Source: Candidatus Woesearchaeota archaeon
Lineage (GTDB): Archaea > Nanobdellota > Nanobdellia > Woesearchaeales > UBA9642
DNA length: 33,054 nucleotides
Assembly (NCBI GenBank): GCA_016928115.1
Contig: JAFGLI010000007.1
Span: 76,364-109,417 of the forward strand
Direction: 5' to 3'
Shown here: piece by piece, positions 7,037 to 14,794 of the stretch
How positions within the stretch are numbered: position 1 is the first letter of the stretch
How the letters are laid out: each line of letters starts with the position of its first letter
Made by a program: the position numbers and the translations under genes
Notes under the pieces: model-generated
What the model saw: the letters and a program-made list of their open reading frames with translations, nothing else
What the model was told of the DNA's origin: nothing
Database searches by the model: none

Positions 7037-7768
7037 TTATTTTTTCTCTATCTTACCTCTCTTTCTTCCTGTCTGCTTAGGGCTTATCAGTCCTACTTTT
7101 CTTCCAGGAGGCGCATGCCTTGATATAGGCCTTGACCTTCCTTTTCTCAATGACCTTGAGTTTCCGAATGGATGGTCGACAGCATTCTGTGCTGTTCCTG
7201 AAACAACAGGATATAATTTATTTTTTGCCTTTTTGTAATAATATTTGTTTCCTGCTTTAAGGAAAGGCTTTTCTTTTCTTCCTGAGCCAGCAACCCTTCC
7301 TATTGTGGCCCTGCATCTGATATTGAAAACCTTGACTTTTTTTGAAGGCAATTTTACTTTGATTCCATCTTTTGTTTTTCCCACTATAATCCCAAAAGAG
7401 CCCCCTGCCCTTATAAACTTGCCCCCGTCCCCGGGAACAGACTCTATATTGAATATCCTTGTTCCTTCAGGAATTTCCATTAAAGGCAGCACATTGCCGT
7501 TTTTTATGACTGAATCACTGCCTATCTGAAGCTTTTGCCCCACTCTTAAGCCTTCTGAGGCTATCATCAGGCCTGTCTGGGTTCCGTTTTCTGTGGGATA
7601 CAAAACCTCTATTAAAGGGGCGCTGTGGCCACGGCATTTTACAATGTCCTTTATTTCAGCCTCACTTATATTGTATCTTACCTTTGCCTCTCCCTTATAG
7701 TTGAAGCTCGGAGCCCTGTACGTAGGGCCTCCTTTTCCCCTTGCCTGCTGAATTAGTCTTTTTCCCAT
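7037..7768 (-). CDS. rpl2: Ribosomal protein L2 (uL2)
   Basis: Large-subunit protein close to the peptidyl-transferase centre. It starts MGKRLIQQARGKGGPTYRAP, as archaeal L2 does, and has GLRVGQKLQIG, LMEIPEGTRIFNIESVPGDG and GKFIRAGGSFGIIVGKTKDG. It also has the C-terminal signature NAVDHPFGNSRSLRKGRSRP, which contains the conserved functional histidine, and ends in HAPPGRKVGLISPKQTGRKR. Length is 243 aa, normal. The gap to rps19 is 125 bases, unusually large for this operon, and contains the duplicated start region. Confidence 0.97.
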   Translation of the reverse strand: MGKRLIQQARGKGGPTYRAPSFNYKGEAKVRYNISEAEIKDIVKCRGHSAPLIEVLYPTENGTQTGLMIASEGLRVGQKLQIGSDSVIKNGNVLPLMEIPEGTRIFNIESVPGDGGKFIRAGGSFGIIVGKTKDGIKVKLPSKKVKVFNIRCRATIGRVAGSGRKEKPFLKAGNKYYYKKAKNKLYPVVSGTAQNAVDHPFGNSRSLRKGRSRPISRHAPPGRKVGLISPKQTGRKRGKIEKK

Positions 7769-7794
7769 TTTTGATTTTAATTTATATTATTTAA

Positions 7795-8046
7795 TTACAT
7801 CAATCCCATTTCAGTTGCTATGTCTATAGCAGGGTAATCTTTATTGAATTTAACATATGCTCTTTTTACTGCATCAGGTCCCACTAAGGTGTTTATCTTA
7901 TCCACCTTTACTTTGAAAACCTTTTCAATCTCATCTTTAATCTGCTCTTTTGTGGACTTAAGATCAACTACAAAAATCAATTTGTTTTCTGACTCCATTA
8001 ATCTAATAGATTTTTCTGTTGCCAAAGGATATTTTATGTATTTCAT
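7795..8046 (-). CDS. rpl23: Ribosomal protein L23 (uL23)
   Basis: Large-subunit protein at the tunnel exit, a docking site for SRP and chaperones. It reads MKYIKYPLATEKSIRLMESE, NKLIFVVDLKSTKEQIKDEI and VFKVKVDKINTLVGPDAVKR, then AYVKFNKDYPAIDIATEMGL. This covers the entire archaeal L23 fold in 83 aa. The ATG overlaps the rpl4 stop by 4 bp. No extension or anomaly was seen. Confidence 0.96.
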   Translation of the reverse strand: MKYIKYPLATEKSIRLMESENKLIFVVDLKSTKEQIKDEIEKVFKVKVDKINTLVGPDAVKRAYVKFNKDYPAIDIATEMGLM

Positions 8047-8855
8047 TTTTTGCCTGTTATCCTCTCATCCAAAACCTTAATTGAGCTTTCAGTGTATAAT
8101 GTGGCCCTTCCCGGAACTGCTCCGGGAGCAAGGTCCTCTGTATTCAGTGATAATGCATCAGTTATATCAACACCAGGAATATTTTTCCCGTGTTTTTTCA
8201 ATAATGAATCCTTTGATGAAACAACTATAAGCAAAGATTTGCTTTTCTTGTATTTCCTTCCCCTGCTTTTTCCTTTTCCTGCCCTTATTTTTCTATACTT
8301 TGTCCTTTCAAGCTCTTTCTCAAAGCCCAATGACTGCAAAGCAGATATTATCTCTTTTGTTTTTGACAATTTTTCAAAATCATCAGTGATTATAAAAGGA
8401 TATTTTTCAGGCAGCATATGGTTTCTCTGTTCTGCAAGCTTTTTATTCAATGTTGCAGACAGGGCAGATAAAAATGCTTTCTTATTCTCTTTCTTGTTTA
8501 TGTTCTGCTCCCATATCTTTTCTGCTTTTGGAGGGTGTGCTCTTCTTCCTCCTACTGTGCCTGGTGCAAAAGCTCCTACCCAGAACATCCTTGTTCCTCT
8601 TCTTGAAAGTATCTTTCTGGGAACCCTGCTTATACCATGGCCATAACAACCACGGTATTTCCTTCTTCTTTTTGATATTAAAGTTGAATGTCTTTTTCCT
8701 GCTTCGGGGTCGCTGCCGTAAGGCTGTCTTTTTCTGGATTGCAAAGACAAAACTGCTCTCTTGATAAGGTCCTGCCTTAAAGGCTCATTAAAATAGCCTG
8801 CTAAGGTTATATTGCCTTTTTCTTTTCCTTTTTTGTCAACTATATTTATTTTCAT
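8043..8855 (-). CDS. rpl4: Ribosomal protein L4 (uL4, eukaryote-like L4e form)
   Basis: Large-subunit protein with a loop reaching into the exit tunnel. It shows FNEPLRQDLIKRAVLSLQS, then the tunnel loop QPYGSDPEAGKRHSTLISKR and GCYGHGISRVPRKILSRRGT, then VGGRRAHPPKAEKIWEQNIN. The C-terminus contains LLKKHGKNIPGVDITDALSL and LAPGAVPGRATLYTESSIK. Length is 270 aa, typical for archaea. Overlaps of 4 bp at both ends link it to rpl3 and rpl23. Confidence 0.96.
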   Translation of the reverse strand: MKINIVDKKGKEKGNITLAGYFNEPLRQDLIKRAVLSLQSRKRQPYGSDPEAGKRHSTLISKRRRKYRGCYGHGISRVPRKILSRRGTRMFWVGAFAPGTVGGRRAHPPKAEKIWEQNINKKENKKAFLSALSATLNKKLAEQRNHMLPEKYPFIITDDFEKLSKTKEIISALQSLGFEKELERTKYRKIRAGKGKSRGRKYKKSKSLLIVVSSKDSLLKKHGKNIPGVDITDALSLNTEDLAPGAVPGRATLYTESSIKVLDERITGKK

Positions 8856-9841
8856 CTTAATCCCTGCTGTGAGCCTTTGCTTATATAATGAATATCAGGA
8901 GCCTCTTCGCTCTCTTTTTCATATTTGCTTTCCCTTATGGGCTTTGTAAGAATAACTCCCCTTTTCTTTGGCCCTGGTATTGAGCCTTTTATCAGTAAAT
9001 ATTCTCCTTTTACAGTCCCGTATGACCTGAACCCTCCTTTAGGGTTTATATCTTCAGGAGAATTATTTATTTTTAGTATCTGCTTATTATAATCTGTCCT
9101 CTGGTGGTATCCTGTCTGGCCTGCAAAAGCTGCCCTGTACATGACATGGCCCTGTTGTACCCATGGGCCTAATGAGCCAGGCCTTCTCCTGCCTTTTTCA
9201 GACTTGTGCGGCTTAAGGTTTATGCCAAATCTCTTTACAGGACCCTGCATGCCTTTGCCCTTTGTTACTGCATGGACATCAACGAAATTGCCTGCCTTAA
9301 AAACATCATTTATGTGGATTTCCTTGTCTGACTTTTCTTTAACCAAAGCCAGTTTTTCTTCTTTTGAGCCGGATATGAAAATCTCAAACAGCTCAGGCTT
9401 TTTCTTAAATTTTATTAAATGAGGCTGGGTATAAATGAGAATTGTTATTTCATCAAAATCATCAGGGTTTATCTTGTCTAGCTGCTCTTTAGAAGCAGGA
9501 ATGTTTGTTTTTCTTTTTAACTGCTTATTGACTTTGAAATTGATTTGTTTTTTGAGTTCCATGTATTTGTTATTTTCTTTGTAGAACCTCACCGCAGCTA
9601 TTCTCATAGGAGGGCATTCAACAACTGTAACAGGAACCCTTATCTCCTCTCCTTTTGTAATAGAATGCTTGTAATTGTCAGTCATCATGACATAAGTCAT
9701 CCCTGCCTTGTAGCCCATGAAGCCTGTTATTGATTTTTCTTTTGTTTTAGAATAAGATCTAAGCCTGGGATAAATTCGTTTAGCCCTTTTCCTGGGCCAA
9801 AACTGCATGCTTCCGTGTCTTGGGCTTACTGGCTTTGGCAT
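8852..9841 (-). CDS. rpl3: Ribosomal protein L3 (uL3), first gene of the operon
   Basis: Large-subunit assembly initiator protein. The archaeal N-terminus KPVSPRHGSMQFWPRKRAKR is followed by ITGFMGYKAGMTYVMM and VPVTVVECPPMRIAAVRFYK. The L3 signature region is DVHAVTKGKGMQGPVKRFGI with RPGSLGPWVQQGHVMYRAAF and AGQTGYHQRTDYNKQILKI. Length is 329 aa, normal. The start at 9841 is preceded by GAGG five bases away. No ribosomal gene lies upstream, so the operon promoter must be in the 274-base gap before 10116. Confidence 0.97.
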   Translation of the reverse strand: MPKPVSPRHGSMQFWPRKRAKRIYPRLRSYSKTKEKSITGFMGYKAGMTYVMMTDNYKHSITKGEEIRVPVTVVECPPMRIAAVRFYKENNKYMELKKQINFKVNKQLKRKTNIPASKEQLDKINPDDFDEITILIYTQPHLIKFKKKPELFEIFISGSKEEKLALVKEKSDKEIHINDVFKAGNFVDVHAVTKGKGMQGPVKRFGINLKPHKSEKGRRRPGSLGPWVQQGHVMYRAAFAGQTGYHQRTDYNKQILKINNSPEDINPKGGFRSYGTVKGEYLLIKGSIPGPKKRGVILTKPIRESKYEKESEEAPDIHYISKGSQQGLR

Positions 9842-10030
9842 TTTTTCCTCAATTAAGTCAAATATTTATTTTTTAATAACACTCTCTAAAACAGAGTTTA
9901 TTCTTAAAATCAGCCTATTATTTGCCTTCCATTCAGAATCTCCCAGAGATTATTTGGAAAGCCTTTTCAGGCCAATAATGATGTTTTATCATCAATATAT
10001 TAGCCTAGGAATTATGTGGGGTTTATAAAT
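9842..10030 (-). promoter_or_regulatory. Probable promoter and structured leader of the ribosomal operon
   Basis: The 274-base gap between rpl3 and the divergent gene at 10116 has no gene. On the minus strand, TTTATAAA around 10022-10029 is a good TATA box and would put the start near 10000, leaving a leader of about 150 bases. Within it are two hairpins: 9961-9972 (GCCT-GAAA-AGGC, a GNRA-type tetraloop) and 9937-9951 (6-bp stem AATCTC/GAGATT, 3-base loop). A second AT-rich TATA-like stretch near 9867 is too close to rpl3 to leave room for the GAGG site. Whether the hairpins regulate anything is inference. Confidence 0.45.
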
Positions 10031-10086
10031 ATTATGGTTAATTTAATATTTATAATATAAGAGAATTCAATTCTGACAAAAACCTT

Positions 10087-10096
10087 ATTATATATA
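10087..10096 (+). promoter_or_regulatory. TATA box of the ICMT-like gene
   Basis: TTATATATAA is centred about 25 bases before the ATG at 10116. That is the archaeal TATA-to-start distance, so the mRNA is probably leaderless; no Shine-Dalgarno sequence precedes the ATG. Confidence 0.6.
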
Positions 10097-10115
10097 ATGT
10101 ACTTATAATATAAGC

Positions 10116-10571
10116 ATGAAGAAAACAATTAAATTCACTCCTCCTGATTACATCTGGATTTTTATTATATCAGGAATAATCCTTTATTACTTTTTACCTC
10201 TGAAACAAATTATTTTCCCGCCATTTAATTATTCAGGAATCCTTTTGATTATTTTAGGCGCATACTTAAATTTTGTCTGGGTTTATTTTATTTTCAGAAA
10301 AGAAAAAACAACAGTTAATCCTTATGAAATCCCGAGAAAGTTGGTTAGCTATGGTGCTTTCAGAATCTCAAGAAACCCCACTTATCTTGGAATGGCCTTA
10401 CTCTTGGTGGGTCTTGCTGTTTTGCTCGGTTCTGTATCTCCTTTTATTTTACCTATTATATTTGTAATTTTGACAAATCTTTTTGTTATCCCTATTGAAG
10501 AAAGAAATCTTGAGAAGAAATTCGGGAAAAAATATGAAGATTATAAAAAGAGAGTCAGGCGTTGGATATAA
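10116..10571 (+). CDS. ICMT/PEMT-like integral membrane methyltransferase
   Basis: Predicted S-adenosylmethionine-dependent methyltransferase of the isoprenylcysteine carboxyl methyltransferase-like superfamily. There are about four hydrophobic segments: YIWIFIISGIILYYFLPL, ILLIILGAYLNFVWVYFIF, LGMALLLVGLAVLLG and SPFILPIIFVILTNLFVI. The C-terminal catalytic signature is clear: YGAFRISRNPTYLGM, then EERNLEKKFGKKYEDYKK, ending VRRWI. The RNPxYLG and EExxL-x3-FG-x2-Y patterns are those of the family. Length is 151 aa, usual for the short prokaryotic form. The substrate is unknown; lipids or small thiol compounds are possible. It stands alone, divergent from the ribosomal operon. Confidence 0.85.
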   Translation: MKKTIKFTPPDYIWIFIISGIILYYFLPLKQIIFPPFNYSGILLIILGAYLNFVWVYFIFRKEKTTVNPYEIPRKLVSYGAFRISRNPTYLGMALLLVGLAVLLGSVSPFILPIIFVILTNLFVIPIEERNLEKKFGKKYEDYKKRVRRWI

Positions 10572-10602
10572 TTAATTTTTAATGAACTTCTTATGAAATA
10601 AA

Positions 10603-12063
10603 TTATCCAATTCTTCTCCTTAATTCATGATAGCTTCCATTCATCATATCGTCTATGGTATATTGGGGGTCAAAAGGCATCTCGTTTGAAAGAAGAATTT
10701 GAACTACCCTAAGCCCATTATCTCCTAATCTTACCCAGAGAGCATCAAGAGGCTCGGGCTCAATGGTTCCTGTTTCTGCATAGTTATCTTTTATTACTTG
10801 TTCAGAAGGTGTTCTGAAGAAATTCCAATCAGCTTCGTGTATCTGCGTTGGTGATGGTTTGAAGAAAATGCCCTTTAGATTGTATTTATCTGCATACTCA
10901 AAAGTTTTTTCCATGGAATAGATTCTCTCGTTTTCCCCTAAGGTTCTGTGGTTCTGCTGCTCGCTTTTTACAGATTCACCAACAGGCAATCCTGCTTCAT
11001 ACCATATTACACCTAAAGATTCATATCTTTCCATATACTGCTTTGTGCTCTCAAAACGATTTACCAATTCAAAAAACCACTGCTGGTCATTCTCAAATGC
11101 ACTTAAAAAAGGGACTTTGGTAAAGATATACTCATAATCAGTGTAATTAAAATCAGGCCCAGTATAGCCAGTTTTGCAGATATCTGCAACCTCTCGTATA
11201 TCCTGATCAGCACAATTTGGGCCGCCGTCATTAGTTGCAAACCCAAGTTGTCCTGAATATTTTTCCCGGACTTTTTGCTTTATATCCTGGGCCCAGCTAC
11301 TCATAAATGCCCTGTCCTCAGGATAAAGGTCATGATATTGGTTATTAGGATCAACAAGAAGCGCACTTGCCTCTTCCAGAGGTATGAAAGCTTCAACATC
11401 ATGTTTTTCTGCTATTTCTGCCCACTCAAGAATTATTGGCTCAAACTGAGGATAAAGATATTCCTTTGCAAATTCAGGATCATATTCCCCTTTTTCAGTT
11501 AATATATCAATTTGGTGGTGTATTTCATATGAAGTATGGCCCACTGCAAGAATTACCCTGAAACCTGCCTTTCTGAATGCATTGAGATAAAATAAATAAA
11601 CTTCTTCTCCCGGCACATAGAAACCATTTTTTAAGGATTTTTTAGGCTCCATTTCTATCTGCAGCAGCACAGTATCAAAGCCGTCCTGTTTTGCTTTGTC
11701 TATGTTTGAAAGAACCACTCTCATATCTGCAACATCATTCAGGTAAAAACCACGATAAGTGTCGCTTGTTACATTTGGCTTGGGAAGAACTATGCCTGAA
11801 AGGTTTTGCTCTTCGAATTCCTGGTTAAGTCTTTCCAATATCTTCTCTGCATCAAGCTTTTGATTATTTTCAAGCAAGTTAATATATTCAACAATCTGGT
11901 CTATTTGTTCAGGTGTCGCACCGTTTTCTAAAACATTTGAAATGATTTTGGAAAAAGCAGGGTTTCTTGTGCCACTTATATTATATAGTGAATTGTATAT
12001 TAAAAAAGAAGTAAATAAAACAATAATAATTACAGAAATTATTAATATATTTTTATTTTTCAT
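10603..12063 (-). CDS. Membrane-anchored glycosidase-like TIM-barrel protein
   Basis: The N-terminus has one hydrophobic segment (ILIISVIIIVLFTSFLIY) acting as signal anchor, so the rest probably faces outside. The body from about residue 100 looks like a (beta/alpha)8 barrel of glycoside hydrolase clan A: GFYLNDVADMRVVLSNIDKA, FDTVLLQIEMEP, FRVILAVGHTSYE, VEAFIPLEEASALL and LGVIWYEAGLPVGE. Acidic residues at E230/E231 and E356, at the ends of presumed strands 4 and 7, fit the acid/base and nucleophile positions. This is reminiscent of GH113-type enzymes, but the family is inferred from pattern only. Length is 486 aa. It ends a few bases from the convergent ICMT-like gene. It could serve sugar scavenging or surface glycan trimming. 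Confidence 0.55.
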   Translation of the reverse strand: MKNKNILIISVIIIVLFTSFLIYNSLYNISGTRNPAFSKIISNVLENGATPEQIDQIVEYINLLENNQKLDAEKILERLNQEFEEQNLSGIVLPKPNVTSDTYRGFYLNDVADMRVVLSNIDKAKQDGFDTVLLQIEMEPKKSLKNGFYVPGEEVYLFYLNAFRKAGFRVILAVGHTSYEIHHQIDILTEKGEYDPEFAKEYLYPQFEPIILEWAEIAEKHDVEAFIPLEEASALLVDPNNQYHDLYPEDRAFMSSWAQDIKQKVREKYSGQLGFATNDGGPNCADQDIREVADICKTGYTGPDFNYTDYEYIFTKVPFLSAFENDQQWFFELVNRFESTKQYMERYESLGVIWYEAGLPVGESVKSEQQNHRTLGENERIYSMEKTFEYADKYNLKGIFFKPSPTQIHEADWNFFRTPSEQVIKDNYAETGTIEPEPLDALWVRLGDNGLRVVQILLSNEMPFDPQYTIDDMMNGSYHELRRRIG

Positions 12064-12106
12064 TTATTTTTTAAACTCTTTTTTTAAAAGTATAGTTTTA
12101 TGTTTT

Positions 12107-12128
12107 TTCTATATTATATATATTTTTT
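12107..12128 (-). promoter_or_regulatory. TATA-like promoter of the glycosidase-like gene
   Basis: The minus strand reads AAAAAATATATATAATATAG about 45-65 bases before the ATG at 12063, the only strong TATA-like element in the 104-base gap. The start of transcription would be near 12090. Confidence 0.4.
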
Positions 12129-12167
12129 GGAAGGTAAGGATTTATGGTTTAGAATAAATTAGATTTT

Positions 12168-13694
12168 TCATTCTTTGGATTTTTTCTTACTCTTCTTTCC
12201 TGAATTAAAATCCCTTGCCTTTAATATAGAATAATTAACAGGGTTCTTTATTTTAGAGCATAAGGGGTCTTTATTGGTGCATAAATGAAGGTCATGGTAA
12301 TAGCCTTTGTTAGTGCAGTTAGGAGGCAGTATGTTCTCTTTGTTCCTTTTATGGTATCTTAAATGGCTTTCTATGAAATTCCACCTAAGCTCTTCGCTGT
12401 TTCTCTTGTTCCATTCTTTCACCAGCTTTTCTATCTCATCATAATTCCAGCCTAAATTGGTTAGAAAATTCACCAATATAAACAAAAACCTTTTTCTCCC
12501 GTCTTCTAATCCTTGTAACCCTTTTTTTATGCAAGGCGGGAAAAACATCTCAGGCAGGGAATAATCCATCTTCTCAAATTCTTTTTTTTGTATTTTTATT
12601 TTTGTTTCCTCTATTTCAGGCTTGAAGTCAAAAGCCCTTAATATTAAATCAGAGGCTTCACCCTGTTTTGCTTTTTCCCTTTCAAGAAAAGACATTTTTG
12701 TATCTTTTATGTTTCTCGGATAGACCATCCTTTTCCTGAATTTAAGCAGCTTGTCTAATTCTATAGGCAGAGAAACAAGCCCTGATTTCTCATGGTATGA
12801 ATAAGGCATCCTGTACATATGCCTTGAGCTGATAAGCAAGGTATCCAGTTCAATTATTGAAGAAACATCAAACTCTGTTTTAAATTCACAAGAGCCGCAG
12901 GAACATTTTGGCTTTATTGTGCTCTTCTTTTTGGCTATACTTTTACAATCAGGGCATTTTATATAGGTTTTTTCAGTTTGCATAAAAACACTTTTGTCGC
13001 ATTTATCACAATAATACTCATACTCTGTTTTTAGTTTATTTAAATCAAGAACCTTATTACATTTTTTACATTTAACTTTTAAAAAATCCTCTTTTTTCTT
13101 GTTTAATGCTTTTATTAAAGAATTTATTTTTATCTCATATTTCCCGAATTTTATCTTTTCATCATCAACTTTTATATAATTGTCAGAAACATAATGAATC
13201 AGATACTGGGCTATTCTTTTAGGCCCTTCAGGAAAATAATCCTTCAGCAACTCCCCATGAATTTTCTCAGGAAATGCCTCCCACGGAACCCCTATATGAA
13301 AGCCTTTGTTTCCTGAAAACTTCAGAGAAATAGTTTTAACATTGTGCTCTTTTAAAGCCTTGATTAAAAAATAAGTCGTAATCTTTGCAAGAACCCATAA
13401 TTTTGAGTCAATATCAAGTATTAAATCCCAGCCTTTCCTTAAATTATCCATCTCTTTTTTCTTCATTCCTGTCTGTAACTGTAATGGATTTCTCCATAAT
13501 TCCTCAGAGCAGTGAAAGCTGACTGCCCCGTTTCTTGCCATCTCAAGTATGTCATTACTGTATTCTAATGTATCCGGCCTTTTACCAAATCCTTTCTGGA
13601 ATTTAACAGCTATTTCCTTATCTTTTGCATGCCTTAACAATGCGTCCCTTATCTCCTGCCTTTTATAATAAGAAAGTGTTTTGGATATTAACAT
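12168..13694 (-). CDS. Single-chain DNA primase: PriS-like catalytic part fused to PriL-like Fe-S domain
   Basis: Archaeal replicative primase normally consists of separate PriS and PriL chains. This 508-aa protein carries both functions. The PriS part has the metal-binding pair in WDLILDIDSK (D94, D96), the SGNKGFH motif (127-133), and LISSRHMYRMPYSYHEKSG, which corresponds to the third catalytic block with Arg/His. Between them lie two zinc ribbons (CKKC/CDKC and CPDC/CSCGSC) where PriS has its zinc knuckle. The C-terminal part, FPPCIKKGL to NPVNYS, matches the PriL C-terminal domain; C388, C460, C472 and C479 can hold its 4Fe-4S cluster. The helical PriL N-terminal domain seems absent. A similar fusion is known from Nanoarchaeum equitans. 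A TATA box 26 bases before the ATG suggests a leaderless mRNA. Confidence 0.9.
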   Translation of the reverse strand: MLISKTLSYYKRQEIRDALLRHAKDKEIAVKFQKGFGKRPDTLEYSNDILEMARNGAVSFHCSEELWRNPLQLQTGMKKKEMDNLRKGWDLILDIDSKLWVLAKITTYFLIKALKEHNVKTISLKFSGNKGFHIGVPWEAFPEKIHGELLKDYFPEGPKRIAQYLIHYVSDNYIKVDDEKIKFGKYEIKINSLIKALNKKKEDFLKVKCKKCNKVLDLNKLKTEYEYYCDKCDKSVFMQTEKTYIKCPDCKSIAKKKSTIKPKCSCGSCEFKTEFDVSSIIELDTLLISSRHMYRMPYSYHEKSGLVSLPIELDKLLKFRKRMVYPRNIKDTKMSFLEREKAKQGEASDLILRAFDFKPEIEETKIKIQKKEFEKMDYSLPEMFFPPCIKKGLQGLEDGRKRFLFILVNFLTNLGWNYDEIEKLVKEWNKRNSEELRWNFIESHLRYHKRNKENILPPNCTNKGYYHDLHLCTNKDPLCSKIKNPVNYSILKARDFNSGKKSKKKSKE

Positions 13695-13715
13695 TATCTA
13701 AAATAAGAAAAGGAT

Positions 13716-13728
13716 TTTATTTAAATAA
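13716..13728 (-). promoter_or_regulatory. TATA box of the primase gene
   Basis: The minus strand reads TTATTTAAATAAAA, centred about 26 bases upstream of the ATG at 13694, so transcription would begin at or next to the start codon. Confidence 0.5.
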
Positions 13729-13810
13729 TTTATTAGTGAGTGGCTTGTGAAATGAAATATTAATTAAAAATATTTTCTATTTAAATTCCAAAGTAGTAAC
13801 AAATAGAAAG

Positions 13811-13820
13811 ATTTATATAA
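13811..13820 (+). promoter_or_regulatory. TATA box of the gene at 13852
   Basis: ATTTATATAA lies 26 bases before position 13842. The leader would be about 10 bases and just hold the GGTGAT ribosome-binding site. Confidence 0.5.
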
Positions 13821-13851
13821 CTATTAATATTTCCAGAATAAGGTGATAATC

Positions 13852-14571
13852 ATGGAGAATTTTAATTTAAGTCCAAATTTAAATATAAACCAGAATACAG
13901 ATCCTTTAGCAAAGCTTAGGGGACATATATTTTTAGTAGAGAATTATTGTAATTTATGTAAGTCAAGCAAAGAAAGAATATTAGAAAAAAATTCAGCACA
14001 AAAACAAGCGCATATGAATGTAATAAAATATGCAGGAAAAGCAATGGAAGATATAGAGGATTATGATTTAAGATCTAACTTTACTAATTTTTATAAGAAT
14101 TTTCGTCCTTTGGTAGAGCCAATTTTTAATGAATTGGATATATATAGAGACAAAAAAGAGATTGAAGAAATTATAAAAATAATTGAAAAAAAAGGATTGG
14201 AAAAATCTGGGTTAATAAACATATTAAAATTAAAAGGAACAAAACACTTAGCCAATATTACAAAAGAATTAGATAAAAAAGGTTTTGTAAAGAAACTAAG
14301 GAAATTAAGCGAAAAAACAAGAGAAGAAAATAAATATTATAAAAGTATAAAAAGAAATATAGAATATTTTATTAAGCAATGCAGTTCAAAAGAAGATTAT
14401 TGTAAGAATTGTGATATACAAATAAAAAAATATATTCCAGAATTAAAAAAACTGACTGATGAAATAATTTATGAAAGAAAAACTTTCAAAAGAGATTTAA
14501 ACTCAGCTTTAAGTTTAATAGTTGATATTACAGCTAATAGTATAGATAGTTTAGATAAAAAATTATTTTAA
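13852..14571 (+). CDS. Unknown helical protein, 239 aa
   Basis: I do not recognise this protein. It appears soluble and largely helical, very rich in Lys, Glu, Ile and Asn, without signal peptide or membrane segment. Two Cys pairs may bind a metal: YCNLCKSSKE near the N-terminus and YCKNCDIQ near residue 190. The middle reads like a short winged-helix or coiled-coil region (IEEIIKIIEKKGLEKSGLIN, LANITKELDKKGFVKKLRKL), which resembles the rhythm of HTH proteins, but that is only an impression. The ORF track uses a GTG at 13843; I chose ATG 13852 because GGTGAT sits just before it. Codons are more A/T-ending than in the ribosomal genes, so it may be a recent acquisition. Confidence 0.7.
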   Translation: MENFNLSPNLNINQNTDPLAKLRGHIFLVENYCNLCKSSKERILEKNSAQKQAHMNVIKYAGKAMEDIEDYDLRSNFTNFYKNFRPLVEPIFNELDIYRDKKEIEEIIKIIEKKGLEKSGLINILKLKGTKHLANITKELDKKGFVKKLRKLSEKTREENKYYKSIKRNIEYFIKQCSSKEDYCKNCDIQIKKYIPELKKLTDEIIYERKTFKRDLNSALSLIVDITANSIDSLDKKLF

Positions 14572-14650
14572 TAAAATAAAGGAATTTTTAGAACTATAAA
14601 AAAATATTCATATATTTATGTGGCCTTTTTTTCCTTTCGAGAAGAATTAA

Positions 14651-14764
14651 CTCCAGCTAATTCTGGAGAGCTGTGAGTTTGAATTGCCAAATCAGGAAGT
14701 TTATGAAATAAGGCAAGCAAGGGTTCTTGAAACATTTAATAGTCTGGAAGGTAAGTTAGATTAA
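14651..14764 (+). pseudogene. Coding fragment without start, possible gene remnant
   Basis: In the 223-base gap before the FAD dehydrogenase an open frame of 37 codons ends in TAA at 14762. It has no start codon and reads LQLILESCEFELPNQEVYEI followed by RQARVLETFNSLEGKLD. The composition is like a real amphipathic protein end. A stop lies immediately upstream in frame. I cannot name the parent protein. The first 18 bases also form a perfect 6-bp hairpin (CTCCAG/CTGGAG), so an RNA element is an alternative. Confidence 0.25.
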
Positions 14765-14794
14765 ATTTTATTAATTAAGTTTGAAAAATAATTT

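Noticed and set aside
8050-8646. 198-aa plus-strand ORF over rpl4, and similar long plus-strand ORFs such as 6196-6780 and 4329-4730
   Set aside because: They lie entirely opposite well-supported ribosomal genes, have the Phe/Leu/Ser-rich make-up of reverse-strand shadows of Lys/Glu-rich genes, and lack start signals.
14651-14668. Hairpin taken for a tRNA anticodon arm
   Set aside because: The loop is 6 bases with a 6-bp stem and there are no acceptor, D or T arms around it.
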